A stretch of 26,221 bases of DNA from an uncultured Eubacterium sp. (GTDB taxonomy: Bacteria; Bacillota_A; Clostridia; Lachnospirales; Lachnospiraceae). Shown piece by piece: positions 1 to 9,247 of this stretch; position 1 is the first letter of the stretch; each line of letters starts with the position of its first letter. A program made the translations under genes and the position numbers. The notes beneath the pieces are model-generated. The model did no database searches and was not told the DNA's origin. It worked only from the letters and a program-made list of their open reading frames with translations. The DNA lies in contig CAOKJJ010000062.1 in the NCBI GenBank assembly GCA_948468465.1, positions 1-26,221 of the forward strand, given 5' to 3'.

Positions 1-75
1 AATCTTTCAAGGTTATTTCACTGTTCAGTTATCAAGGTTCTGTTTGTTTGCTGTGCTGTGTTTGACAGCTTTGTC
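1..75 (-). other. Candidate rRNA operon leader, running off the left edge
   Basis: On the minus strand, the sequence after the two strong promoters at 76-246 contains no start codon with a ribosome site. It carries a motif of the type CCTTGATAACTGAACAG, which resembles the leader or spacer sequence around Firmicute 16S genes. With tandem promoters and a tRNA just upstream, the likely downstream gene is 16S rRNA beyond base 1. The rRNA itself is not visible, so this is inference; a tRNA array is the main alternative. Confidence 0.5.
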
Positions 76-104
76 ATTATAGCAGTTCTTTTTCTGTTTG
101 TCAA
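76..104 (-). promoter_or_regulatory. Strong sigma-A promoter, proximal rrn-type P2
   Basis: On the minus strand there is a perfect -35 TTGACA (104-99), a 17-bp spacer and a perfect -10 TATAAT (81-76). The full consensus match and the promoter upstream at 218-246 fit the tandem arrangement usual for rRNA operons. The downstream transcript leaves the window. Confidence 0.8.
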
Positions 105-217
105 GAACTTTTTTACTTTTTTTTGTTTTTTATTTCTTTTCTTATTACATTTTCCAAGAAATAATTATGTATTTCGTTAATGACATTTGTCTCACTCGCT
201 GCAACAGCAACTCTGAA

Positions 218-246
218 AGTATAGCATGTTGTGCTTCACTTGTCAA
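218..246 (-). promoter_or_regulatory. Strong sigma-A promoter, distal rrn-type P1
   Basis: Minus strand: -35 TTGACA (246-241), 17-bp spacer, -10 TATACT (223-218). It fires in the same direction as the promoter at 76-104, about 140 bp further upstream. The sequence between the two is A/T-rich with no coding signal. Confidence 0.75.
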
Positions 247-325
247 TACCTTTTTTATTTTTTTGCAAATTCTTTTTCCTGTTTCTGATATCTCCCAATC
301 TCTGCCAGTATAAGACTCTGCAAAA

Positions 326-399
<74 letters not shown>

Positions 400-450
400 C
401 TCTCCAGCTTTTGCTGTAAGGTATGCCTCGCTGTCCGCGACGCAAGACAT

Positions 451-479
451 ATAATACAATCTTTTTTTCCATTTGTCAA
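451..479 (-). promoter_or_regulatory. Promoter of tRNA-Ile
   Basis: Minus strand: -35 TTGACA (479-474), 17-bp spacer, -10 TATTAT (456-451). The predicted start is about 45 nt before the mature tRNA-Ile 5' end at 399. Confidence 0.75.
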
Positions 480-503
480 CAACTTTTTACAAATTTTTTA
501 TTT

Positions 504-923
504 TTATATTTTTCGCAGGTTGTAATAGGTAAAACTTCCGTCGATCAGCAGCTTTCCATCGTCGTCAGTCAGCTCTGTGCGCACGACTGAAATCTTTCCA
601 CCATTTCTAAGCACTCTGGCTTCGCAATAAAGATATTGTGTTTCTGCAACCGGCCTCATATAGTTAACGGAAGCATTTAATGTCGTTACATGGCCTCCAT
701 ACGTCGACGCCGCCATTCCTGCCAAAGTATCTGCAAGGGAAAACGCACAGCCGCCGTGCATGCCTCCATAAATATTCTGAAGATGCGGCTGCAGTTGGAT
801 TCGCGCGCGTGCATAGCCTTGCGATACTTCTAACAGTTCCATCCCGATGCTGACCGCAAACGGATTGCGCATAAGGATATCCTGCAATTCATCCATTCCC
901 AATACTGCATCCTTCTGATTCAT
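504..923 (-). CDS. Hotdog-fold thioesterase, PaaI family
   Basis: The 139-aa protein has the length of a single hotdog domain. The centre carries the family signature NIYGGMHGGCAFSLADTLAG (about residues 49-68), in which the HGG stretch and the following Asp belong to the active-site helix of PaaI/YbgC-like acyl-CoA thioesterases. The later segment with TTLNASVNYMRP is the second conserved block, containing the substrate-channel strand. The expected activity is hydrolysis of an acyl- or aryl-CoA in the cytoplasm; the substrate cannot be read from the sequence. There is no membrane segment. The start is the ATG at 923, about 11 nt after a GAGGG ribosome site. It has its own promoter (1013-1041) and a structured leader, and is monocistronic, facing away from the tRNA-Thr locus. 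Confidence 0.85.
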   Translation of the reverse strand: MNQKDAVLGMDELQDILMRNPFAVSIGMELLEVSQGYARARIQLQPHLQNIYGGMHGGCAFSLADTLAGMAASTYGGHVTTLNASVNYMRPVAETQYLYCEARVLRNGGKISVVRTELTDDDGKLLIDGSFTYYNLRKI

Positions 924-963
924 TTTTCAAATTCCCTCTTTCTTTTCGAATATTTTCACGCGG

Positions 964-1001
964 CCTGCCCGCAACTGCATACAGGACACAGTTCCGGCAG
1001 G
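964..1001 (-). other. Stable hairpin in the thioesterase leader
   Basis: In the minus-strand 5' leader, CCTGCC pairs with GGCAGG, and an inner AACTG/CAGTT helix is separated from it by a small internal loop. No T-run follows, so it does not look like a complete terminator. It lies between the promoter (1013-1041) and the start codon (923). It may act as a leader structure or mRNA stabiliser. Confidence 0.5.
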
Positions 1002-1012
1002 AATCTTTGCCT

Positions 1013-1041
1013 ATTTTATCACAACTATTTTCACAATGCAA
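1013..1041 (-). promoter_or_regulatory. Promoter of the thioesterase gene
   Basis: Minus strand: -35 TTGCAT (1041-1036), 17-bp spacer, -10 TAAAAT (1018-1013). The 5' leader is about 85 nt and contains the hairpin at 964-1001. Confidence 0.6.
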
Positions 1042-1073
1042 TTTATTCGAAGGCAAAAATTTCATTTTATATA

Positions 1074-1102
1074 TTGACATATCGGTTGATTTATAGTAGA
1101 AT
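1074..1102 (+). promoter_or_regulatory. Promoter of tRNA-Thr
   Basis: A perfect -35 TTGACA (1074-1079), a 17-bp spacer and a -10 TAGAAT (1097-1102) place the transcription start just before the mature tRNA at 1115. Confidence 0.75.
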
Positions 1103-1114
1103 AAATGAAGTTCA

Positions 1115-1187
1115 GCTGCTATAGCACAGTCGGTAGTGCGCAACATTGGTAGTGTTGAGGTCACCGGTTCGATTCCGGTTAGCAGCT
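1115..1187 (+). tRNA. tRNA-Thr (anticodon GGT)
   Basis: A 73-nt cloverleaf: acceptor stem GCTGCTA/TAGCAGC (7 pairs), D-arm GCAC/GTGC around AGTCGGTA, anticodon stem CAACA/TGTTG with loop TTGGTAG (anticodon GGT), and T-arm ACCGG/CCGGT with loop TTCGATT. All stems pair fully. The discriminator T is followed by CTA, so CCA is not encoded. It has its own promoter and terminator. An AT-rich patch carrying a toxin-antitoxin pair begins directly downstream, which is a common setting for integration at a tRNA gene. Confidence 0.93.
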
Positions 1188-1204
1188 CTAAAATGTTTGA
1201 AAAT

Positions 1205-1248
1205 AAAGGCTTTTCAAGGAAATTACTCTTTGAAAGGCCTTTGTTTTT
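1205..1248 (+). terminator. Rho-independent terminator of tRNA-Thr
   Basis: The arms AAAGGCTTTTCAA and TTGAAAGGCCTTT form a 13-bp stem with one G-T wobble, followed by TGTTTTTG. It starts 17 nt after the tRNA end. Confidence 0.85.
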
Positions 1249-1318
1249 GTTTGATTTCACTTGATATATCCTCCATTCCACGTTATTATAGTTATATATG
1301 AAAAGGAGCGCGGTTATC

Positions 1319-1867
1319 ATGGATGCAATAAAGCTAAATGAATTCGATAAAAGATTTTATACAATAGACGATATTTATGCATTGCCAGATGGACAAAGAG
1401 CTGAATTAATTGACGGTCAGATTTATTATATGGCGCCGCCAAGCAGAACACATCAAAGAATATTAAATTATTTTAATAATGAAATTTATAATTATATAAA
1501 AACTAATCATGGAAATTGTGAAGTAATTCCAGCTCCGTTTGCAGTATTTTTAAATGAAAATGACGATAAAACTTATTTAGAACCAGATATTAGTGTAATC
1601 TGTGATATTTCGAAACTGGATGAAAAGGGATGCCATGGAGCGCCGGATTGGATTATAGAGATTGTATCACCATCAAGCCGATCAAGAGATTATATTAAAA
1701 AGATGATTAAATACAACATTGCAGGCGTCCGGGAATATTGGATTGCAGACCATGAGAAAAATCGTATTATAGTATATAACTTTGAAAAAAATACGATGGA
1801 GGAATATTCTTTTGGCGAAAATGTACCAGTTGGAATATACAATGATTTCTTTATAAAAATACAATGA
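1319..1867 (+). CDS. Uma2-family protein (DUF820, PD-(D/E)XK nuclease fold)
   Basis: This is a 182-aa protein of normal Uma2 length. The restriction-endonuclease-like core is visible as YLEPDISVIC (Asp90), PDWIIEIVSPSSRSRD (Glu114) and the following KKMIKY lysines. The family end pattern VREYWIADHEKNRIIVYNFE follows. Uma2 proteins are predicted nucleases, often in many copies per genome, and their biological role is poorly known. The start is the ATG at 1319, ten nt after AAGGAG (1303-1308); an ATG at 1298 precedes that ribosome site and is unlikely. The gene is clearly more AT-rich than the thioesterase and the genes beyond 2600. With the tRNA-Thr upstream and the toxin-antitoxin pair downstream, this suggests an acquired patch. 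Confidence 0.85.
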   Translation: MDAIKLNEFDKRFYTIDDIYALPDGQRAELIDGQIYYMAPPSRTHQRILNYFNNEIYNYIKTNHGNCEVIPAPFAVFLNENDDKTYLEPDISVICDISKLDEKGCHGAPDWIIEIVSPSSRSRDYIKKMIKYNIAGVREYWIADHEKNRIIVYNFEKNTMEEYSFGENVPVGIYNDFFIKIQ

Positions 1868-1911
1868 GTAACGCAAAAGCAATTTGCAAACACGCTTTAA
1901 CACAAAATATT

Positions 1912-1940
1912 TTGACATACGAATCATAACCATATATAAT
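1912..1940 (+). promoter_or_regulatory. Promoter of the toxin-antitoxin operon
   Basis: A perfect -35 TTGACA (1912-1917), a 17-bp spacer and a perfect -10 TATAAT (1935-1940). A consensus-strength promoter is typical of an autorepressed toxin-antitoxin operon. An 8-bp direct repeat brackets it. Confidence 0.8.
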
Positions 1941-1963
1941 AAAAATATGAAATACCATACGAA
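1916..1963. repeat. Direct repeat CATACGAA flanking the toxin-antitoxin promoter, candidate operators
   Basis: CATACGAA occurs at 1916-1923, overlapping the end of the -35 box, and again at 1956-1963, upstream of the antitoxin ribosome site. The two copies are exactly 40 bp apart, close to four helical turns. YefM/YoeB-type complexes autorepress by binding sites around the promoter, so these are plausible operators. The assignment is inference from position. Confidence 0.4.
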
Positions 1964-1979
1964 ATTATGAGGTGATACT

Positions 1980-2300
1980 ATGTTGGCAGTAAAAAGCATG
2001 GATGTACGCGAAAATTTTAAGGAATGGTGCAATAAAGTAATCGGCGGTGAAACACTTGTTGTATCACGGCCTAAAAATGAAAATGTAGTAATTGTATCCG
2101 AAAAAGAGTACAACGAAATGGCAAAAGCAAAAAGAAATGTAGAATATCTGGCTATGCTGGACAGGAGTTATAACCAGTTAGAAAATGGAGAAACCATTTC
2201 TTTTAGCATGGAAGAACTGCAGGCAATGGAATCCGATGATTGGAAACCTACCGAAAAAGTATTAAATTGGATGGAACGGATGAAACATAAAGATGAATGA
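1980..2300 (+). CDS. yefM: Antitoxin, Phd/YefM family
   Basis: This 106-aa protein begins with the Phd/YefM DNA-binding fold: VREN near residue 10, then FKEWCNKVIGGETLVVSRPKN and the VVIVSEKEYNEM strand-turn-helix. The C-terminal half is acidic and likely disordered until it binds the toxin. It should dimerise, repress its own promoter and neutralise the YoeB-type toxin encoded next. The start ATG lies five nt after GAGGTGA (1969-1975). The last eight bases overlap the toxin gene, indicating translational coupling. It is longer than the roughly 83-aa E. coli YefM because of an extended C-terminal tail. Confidence 0.9.
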   Translation: MLAVKSMDVRENFKEWCNKVIGGETLVVSRPKNENVVIVSEKEYNEMAKAKRNVEYLAMLDRSYNQLENGETISFSMEELQAMESDDWKPTEKVLNWMERMKHKDE

Positions 2301-2556
2301 TTTTACATTTACAGATAAAGCATTTTCTGATTACGTTTATTGGCAGTCTCAAGACAAGAAAACGGCGAAACGGATCAATACTCTATTAGTGGATATTAAA
2401 CGAAACGGGGCAATGCGAGGCATTGGAAAGCCAGAGCCGCTGAAACACCGCCACGGATATTCCAGACGAATTGATGAAAAAAACCGATTAGTGTATGATA
2501 TTGATGAATTGCAGAATATTAAAATCATATCATGCAAAGGGCATTATGATGATTAA
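2293..2556 (+). CDS. yoeB: Ribosome-dependent mRNA endonuclease toxin, YoeB family
   Basis: This 87-aa protein matches the YoeB layout: an N-terminal helix with YVYWQSQDKKTAKRIN, the motif GIGKPEPLKH, the strand SRRIDEKNRLVYDI, and the C-terminal CKGHYDD. By alignment to E. coli YoeB the catalytic residues are present: Glu48, Arg65, His84 and Tyr85. YoeB binds the ribosomal A site and cuts mRNA during translation. The start overlaps the antitoxin gene by eight bases. The toxin appears intact. Its stop codon lies inside the stem of the terminator at 2554-2618. Confidence 0.93.
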   Translation: MNDFTFTDKAFSDYVYWQSQDKKTAKRINTLLVDIKRNGAMRGIGKPEPLKHRHGYSRRIDEKNRLVYDIDELQNIKIISCKGHYDD

Positions 2557-2618
2557 GACGGTATAAAAAACGTGAAGCATACAGATTCTGTACGCTTCAC
2601 ATTTTTTATACCGTCTTA
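2554..2618. terminator. Bidirectional terminator with 25-bp arms between yoeB and the transglycosylase gene
   Basis: The arms 2554-2578 and 2594-2618 are reverse complements at 24 of 25 positions. The stem continues past one A-C mismatch into TACAG/CTGTA with a 3-nt loop. The run of six A or T within each arm gives a U-tract on either strand. The left arm begins with the yoeB stop codon, and the right arm contains the transglycosylase stop (2606-2608), so both reading frames end inside the stem. Confidence 0.9.
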
Positions 2619-3553
2619 TTTAAAAATATTGCCATTCTGTTCTGTCCGCCTGCTGTCATATATTCGAATGCCTGATGTGCATCTCCCTGCACAGAATCCT
2701 CCTGCTGATACGTGTTCACGATTCCCTTTGCATCCTTAACTTTCATCGTCAGAATTTTTGCAGGCTCCTGTGGCTGTTCCTGCACTTGCTGCGGCTGTAT
2801 GGGACTGCTCTGTTCATTGTTGCCGCTGTCTTGTTCCTTGTCGTCGGTTTGCTGCGGCATTGCCGTCTCACCTGTCAGTTTTTCGTAGATCACTCTTGTA
2901 AACAGCTGCAAGAATTCCAGATAATCGTCATAGTCAAAATACTGGTTCATAATCTTTTGCAGTGTATCGCCTGAAGAACCTGCTGTCTGCGCCGATGGCC
3001 AGACAGAGGCCGCGCTTGTGCCAGTGCCTGTCACGGAGCTGTTCGGTATTGTTACGCCTTCTTCCAGATACTGTAATACTTTTACAACATAGTTTTGCGT
3101 TTCATTAAAAGGCGGAATCCCGCCGTATTTATCCACATTACCGCTCCCTGCGTTATAAGCCGCAACCGCATAGGACAAATTGCCGTTGTATTTTTCCAGA
3201 AGACGGCTGATATATTGTGCACCGCCCATAATATTTTGTTCCGGATTATAGGCATCTGTTACGCCAAGAGAAGCGGCTGTGCCTGGCATCAGCTGCATAA
3301 TTCCCATTGCGCCGCAATGAGACGTCGCATCGGCCCGGAAATTAGACTCTGCTTTTGCCATTGCTTTGAGCAAATCTTTGGATACGTGATAAGTATCTGA
3401 AGCTTTCTGAAAGATCTGCTCCAGATAGTTTCCATAATCCTGAGACTGCTGATTGATATAATTGGAAAAATATGTACCTGACGTACTTGTATTTTGCTCC
3501 GTTCCAACCGGTGTCAAAGTGCCGTCCGCATTTACTACAGAATTCACAACCAT
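2606..3553 (-). CDS. Lytic transglycosylase, SLT domain (GH23), with altered start region
   Basis: The 315-aa protein carries an SLT domain at about residues 43-165. Visible motifs are AMAKAESNF (catalytic Glu69), GAMGIMQLMPGTA, YNPEQNIMGGAQYI and AVAAYNAGSGNV. It should cleave the glycan strands of peptidoglycan to 1,6-anhydro products. A Gln/Ser/Pro-rich linker follows, then a short C-terminal region of unknown role. No signal peptide is visible, so secretion is unexplained; export by a flagellar system is possible in a motile cell, but this is inference. The ATG at 3553 has only a weak ribosome site. A better ATG with AGGAG lies at 3593 but is out of frame because of a 16-bp tandem duplication (3562-3591). 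The upstream gene ends just before it, so the two are probably co-transcribed. Confidence 0.85.
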   Translation of the reverse strand: MVVNSVVNADGTLTPVGTEQNTSTSGTYFSNYINQQSQDYGNYLEQIFQKASDTYHVSKDLLKAMAKAESNFRADATSHCGAMGIMQLMPGTAASLGVTDAYNPEQNIMGGAQYISRLLEKYNGNLSYAVAAYNAGSGNVDKYGGIPPFNETQNYVVKVLQYLEEGVTIPNSSVTGTGTSAASVWPSAQTAGSSGDTLQKIMNQYFDYDDYLEFLQLFTRVIYEKLTGETAMPQQTDDKEQDSGNNEQSSPIQPQQVQEQPQEPAKILTMKVKDAKGIVNTYQQEDSVQGDAHQAFEYMTAGGQNRMAIFLNKTV

Positions 3554-3561
3554 AATATCCG

Positions 3562-3591
3562 TCTGATCCTTTTCCTTTCTGATCCTTTTCC
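3562..3591 (-). repeat. 16-bp-period tandem duplication at the start of the transglycosylase gene
   Basis: On the minus strand, GGAAAAGGATCAGA occurs twice (3591-3578 and 3575-3562), separated by AA, giving a period of 16. Sixteen is not a multiple of three. Removing one copy puts the ATG at 3593, which follows AGGAGATAAA, in frame with the ATG at 3553, so the protein would begin MEKDQTDIMVVNSV. Confidence 0.85.
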
Positions 3592-3613
3592 ATTTTATCT
3601 CCTGGATCCCTAA

Positions 3614-4825
3614 CTATTGCTTTCCTGCGCCTATGGTCGCCGTAACCGGAACAGCTGTGCCGGAAAGCAGAGCCGCAAACGTCTCCATCTGTTCTCCGAT
3701 AATTAAAATCCGGGCCTTTTTATGGATCTTTCCAAAAGCGTCCGTACCGATTTTTTTCAGATTGTCCGCATGTATTGTCACTTTCTGGAGTTTTTTACAC
3801 TGGAAAAATGCTTTTGGCTCTATTTCAGCTACATTCGCTCCGATCGTAATTTCTTTCAGCTTACCGGAATCCGCAAATGCCCCTTCTGCAATCTGCACAA
3901 CCTGATATTCCATACCGTTGAGCATGACCGTTTCCGGCACGGTAACAACGGTATCTTCTGCGATGCGCCCGGTACAGACTGCTGTCTTTTTTTCCTGATC
4001 TAACACACGATACAAAAGCCCGTTCACCGCCTGCTCGGACTGCTGCTCATCTGTTTTCACTACTGTTAAGTCCACCGGATGTTTTACATACCAGCACCGG
4101 CCTGCAGACTCTGCCGTAATAGAAGCCTGCGTAATTGGATATCTGCCGGATGGTTTATCATTCGAAGGATCTGAACAGTATAAAATCCCATTTGTATAAT
4201 CTGTTACAAGTATTGCATGCGGCTTGCGCGAATTGTAAATGACTATCCCTTCAGGATGTTTACCCAGCAGCTGTATCAGCTCATTTTTAGAAGCAAGCGT
4301 CTTATGCGCCACGGATATGCCTGCCGCTGTAAAATTCCATTTCAGGCCGGTTTTCTCCGCCCATGCATACTTTCGGACAGATTTTTCTGTAATCTGTCTC
4401 CAGTCTGTATTGCCGGAAAGCATGGCCGCCCTGCGGATCATCATTGTACTCGCAGCAAGCGTACATACGCGTGCCTGTGACTGCTTGAGAAATACTTCCT
4501 CGTCATTCAGTTCTGAAAAAGTCACCGCATGTTTTTCTTCGGTTTGACCATTTCCAGTCTGATTATCTCCAGCTTGGCTATTTTCAATCTGATTATTTAC
4601 GGTTTGGTTATTTTCAGTTTGGTTATTTTCAGTCTGTTCATCTGCCGTCTGTATGTCCTGTGTTTGTTTTTCTGCCGCCTCTGCCCATGCTGATACGGTC
4701 TGTGCGGACAGATTCAGAAAAAACGCCAGACACAAAACAGATATGGCAGCTTTTTTTCTCTTTCTGCTGTGATTATGTACCCCATCTGTATTCGCAGCCT
4801 TCCGCCGCGTATGCTTGTCTACCAT
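3614..4825 (-). CDS. Secreted C39-like cysteine peptidase-fold protein with C-terminal BspA-type leucine-rich repeats
   Basis: The 403-aa protein starts at the ATG at 4825, 14 nt after AGGAGG. An N-terminal signal peptide is clear: KRKK, then a hydrophobic stretch ending SAQTVSAWA (about residues 22-48). A low-complexity Asn/Gln segment of pentapeptide repeats of the type NQTEN follows. The next domain resembles Peptidase_C39_2, with QARVCTLAAS (candidate catalytic Cys121), KPHAILVTDY (His203) and CSDPS (Asp219). The last 120 residues hold LRR_5-type repeats (IAEGAFADSGKLKEITIG, IEPKAFFQCKKLQKVTIH). It is likely a surface or secreted protein. Protease activity is inferred from the Cys/His/Asp order only. 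It lies directly upstream of the transglycosylase gene, which hints at a cell-wall role. Confidence 0.75.
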   Translation of the reverse strand: MVDKHTRRKAANTDGVHNHSRKRKKAAISVLCLAFFLNLSAQTVSAWAEAAEKQTQDIQTADEQTENNQTENNQTVNNQIENSQAGDNQTGNGQTEEKHAVTFSELNDEEVFLKQSQARVCTLAASTMMIRRAAMLSGNTDWRQITEKSVRKYAWAEKTGLKWNFTAAGISVAHKTLASKNELIQLLGKHPEGIVIYNSRKPHAILVTDYTNGILYCSDPSNDKPSGRYPITQASITAESAGRCWYVKHPVDLTVVKTDEQQSEQAVNGLLYRVLDQEKKTAVCTGRIAEDTVVTVPETVMLNGMEYQVVQIAEGAFADSGKLKEITIGANVAEIEPKAFFQCKKLQKVTIHADNLKKIGTDAFGKIHKKARILIIGEQMETFAALLSGTAVPVTATIGAGKQ

Positions 4826-4880
4826 AACGCCTGAACAATCCTCCTGTATAAATTTTTCTGTCACTAACCTCAATACAGAT

Positions 4881-4909
4881 AGTTTACCGTAAGTTGCGCC
4901 ATATGACAA
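4881..4909 (-). promoter_or_regulatory. Promoter of the C39-like/transglycosylase operon
   Basis: Minus strand: -35 TTGTCA (4909-4904), 17-bp spacer, -10 TAAACT (4886-4881). It sits about 30 bp after the lacZ stop codon. No convincing terminator separates lacZ from it. Confidence 0.6.
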
Positions 4910-4940
4910 GTAGGTAATTGCAGAAATTATCATATTGGAA

Positions 4941-8012
<3,072 letters not shown>

Positions 8013-8027
8013 CTAAAATAGCTATAT

Positions 8028-9206
8028 CTAAAGATTTACCCCTTGGTTCATACTCCCCGTACGATAGCCCTGCAAATCCATAGTAACATAAGTAAAACCA
8101 TATTCATAAAATTTTTCTGTCACCTGACGGCGTACCGCATCCTGCAGCAAACGTTCAAAATCCTGCGGCAATACTTCAATCCTTGCCATCTGCGCGTGCA
8201 TGCGAACCCTGACCTGGCGAAAGCCAAGATCCAGCAGCAGCTGTTCCGCCTGGTCGATCATAGACAGTTTTTCTTTTGTAATTTCCTCCCCATATACAAA
8301 CCTGGATGCCAGACACGCAAAAGACTGCTTATTCCATGTAGGCAGCCCCATCTGTTCGGATAATGCACGGATCTGGGCCTTGGTAAGCCCGGCCTCCAGC
8401 AAAGGGCTTACAACTCCTGACTCTGCCACTGCCAGCCGTCCTGGGCGGTAATCTCCCGCGTCGTCTGCTATCGAGCCTTCCGCCACATGGAACATCCCCT
8501 GCTCTCCGGCGGCTTTTTCAATTGTTTCCATCATTTTATACTTGCACAAATAACAGCGGTTTTTGGGATTTTGAGCAAATTCCGGTATATGTAACGCATC
8601 CACGCTGCATATGATCTGACGAATCCCGTACCGCTCGCAAAACTGTTTTGCTTCTTTACCTTCCCGCTCAGGAAAGATATCCGACTGTACCGTTACCGCA
8701 AGCACACGGCTGCCTAACACATCGAATGCTGTTTTTAATAAAAACGCGGAATCCACACCGCCGGAAAATGCAACTGCCAGATGTCCGTATGCTTTAAGAT
8801 TCTGTTTCAGCTGGTGCAGTTTTTGATTCATTGATCGTATTCTGCAACATACATCTTTCGTTCTCCTTTCAAACAGCACAAGCCCTGTACGGTCGATCTG
8901 CTTATAAAGACGATTCCCATGATCCAGATCCATAACAAGATCCAGCTCACAGTCTAACACAGGTTCTTTTTTCAGCGGCAGTGCAGGATCTTCCTTCTCA
9001 ATATATAAGTCGATGTCACTGTAGCTGCTGCAGCGAAATTCCAATGAACTGCCAAATAATACAATTTTTTTTATATTCTGATCCTCAGACAGCTCCTGCA
9101 GTATCTGCTGAACTCTTGTCTGCATCAGGGGGTGCACCCGATTGCAGTGCATAAAGTCAACACCTTGTTTTACCTCAAAATCCCACATATTCTGAAAGTT
9201 ATTCAT
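8028..9206 (-). CDS. Nucleotidyltransferase-LarE fusion (ATP-dependent sulfur transferase, PP-loop family)
   Basis: This 392-aa protein is two-part. Residues 30-110 form a minimal nucleotidyltransferase domain with KIVLFGSSLEFRCSSYSDID, i.e. Gly-Ser then Asp64-x-Asp66, the metal-binding pattern of the MNT family. Residues 130-385 are LarE-like: PP-loop AFSGGVDSAF (148-153), CYLCK (Cys218, Cys221) and SFACLASRFVYG (Cys298). LarE uses ATP to activate the pyridinium biscarboxylate carboxylates and inserts sulfur to make the nickel-pincer cofactor of lactate racemase. The single-Cys form sacrifices its cysteine, whereas three-Cys homologues have been reported to bind a [4Fe-4S] cluster; this protein has all three. 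The start at 9206 follows AAAGGGGGT; an upstream ATG at 9257 would overlap trxB. larB, larC and larA are not in the window. Confidence 0.8.
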   Translation of the reverse strand: MNNFQNMWDFEVKQGVDFMHCNRVHPLMQTRVQQILQELSEDQNIKKIVLFGSSLEFRCSSYSDIDLYIEKEDPALPLKKEPVLDCELDLVMDLDHGNRLYKQIDRTGLVLFERRTKDVCCRIRSMNQKLHQLKQNLKAYGHLAVAFSGGVDSAFLLKTAFDVLGSRVLAVTVQSDIFPEREGKEAKQFCERYGIRQIICSVDALHIPEFAQNPKNRCYLCKYKMMETIEKAAGEQGMFHVAEGSIADDAGDYRPGRLAVAESGVVSPLLEAGLTKAQIRALSEQMGLPTWNKQSFACLASRFVYGEEITKEKLSMIDQAEQLLLDLGFRQVRVRMHAQMARIEVLPQDFERLLQDAVRRQVTEKFYEYGFTYVTMDLQGYRTGSMNQGVNL

Positions 9207-9247
9207 ACAAACCCCCTTTAGCAGATCATCTGAAAACGCATGACATG

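Noticed and set aside
889..1320. 143-aa minus-strand reading frame across the tRNA-Thr locus
   Set aside because: It reads through the antisense of tRNA-Thr and its terminator, has no ribosome site, and is a common spurious call at tRNA genes.
3342..3593. 83-aa frame starting at the good ribosome site at 3593 as a separate gene
   Set aside because: It overlaps the SLT domain in another frame and shows no independent family; it is explained by the 16-bp duplication that shifted the start.
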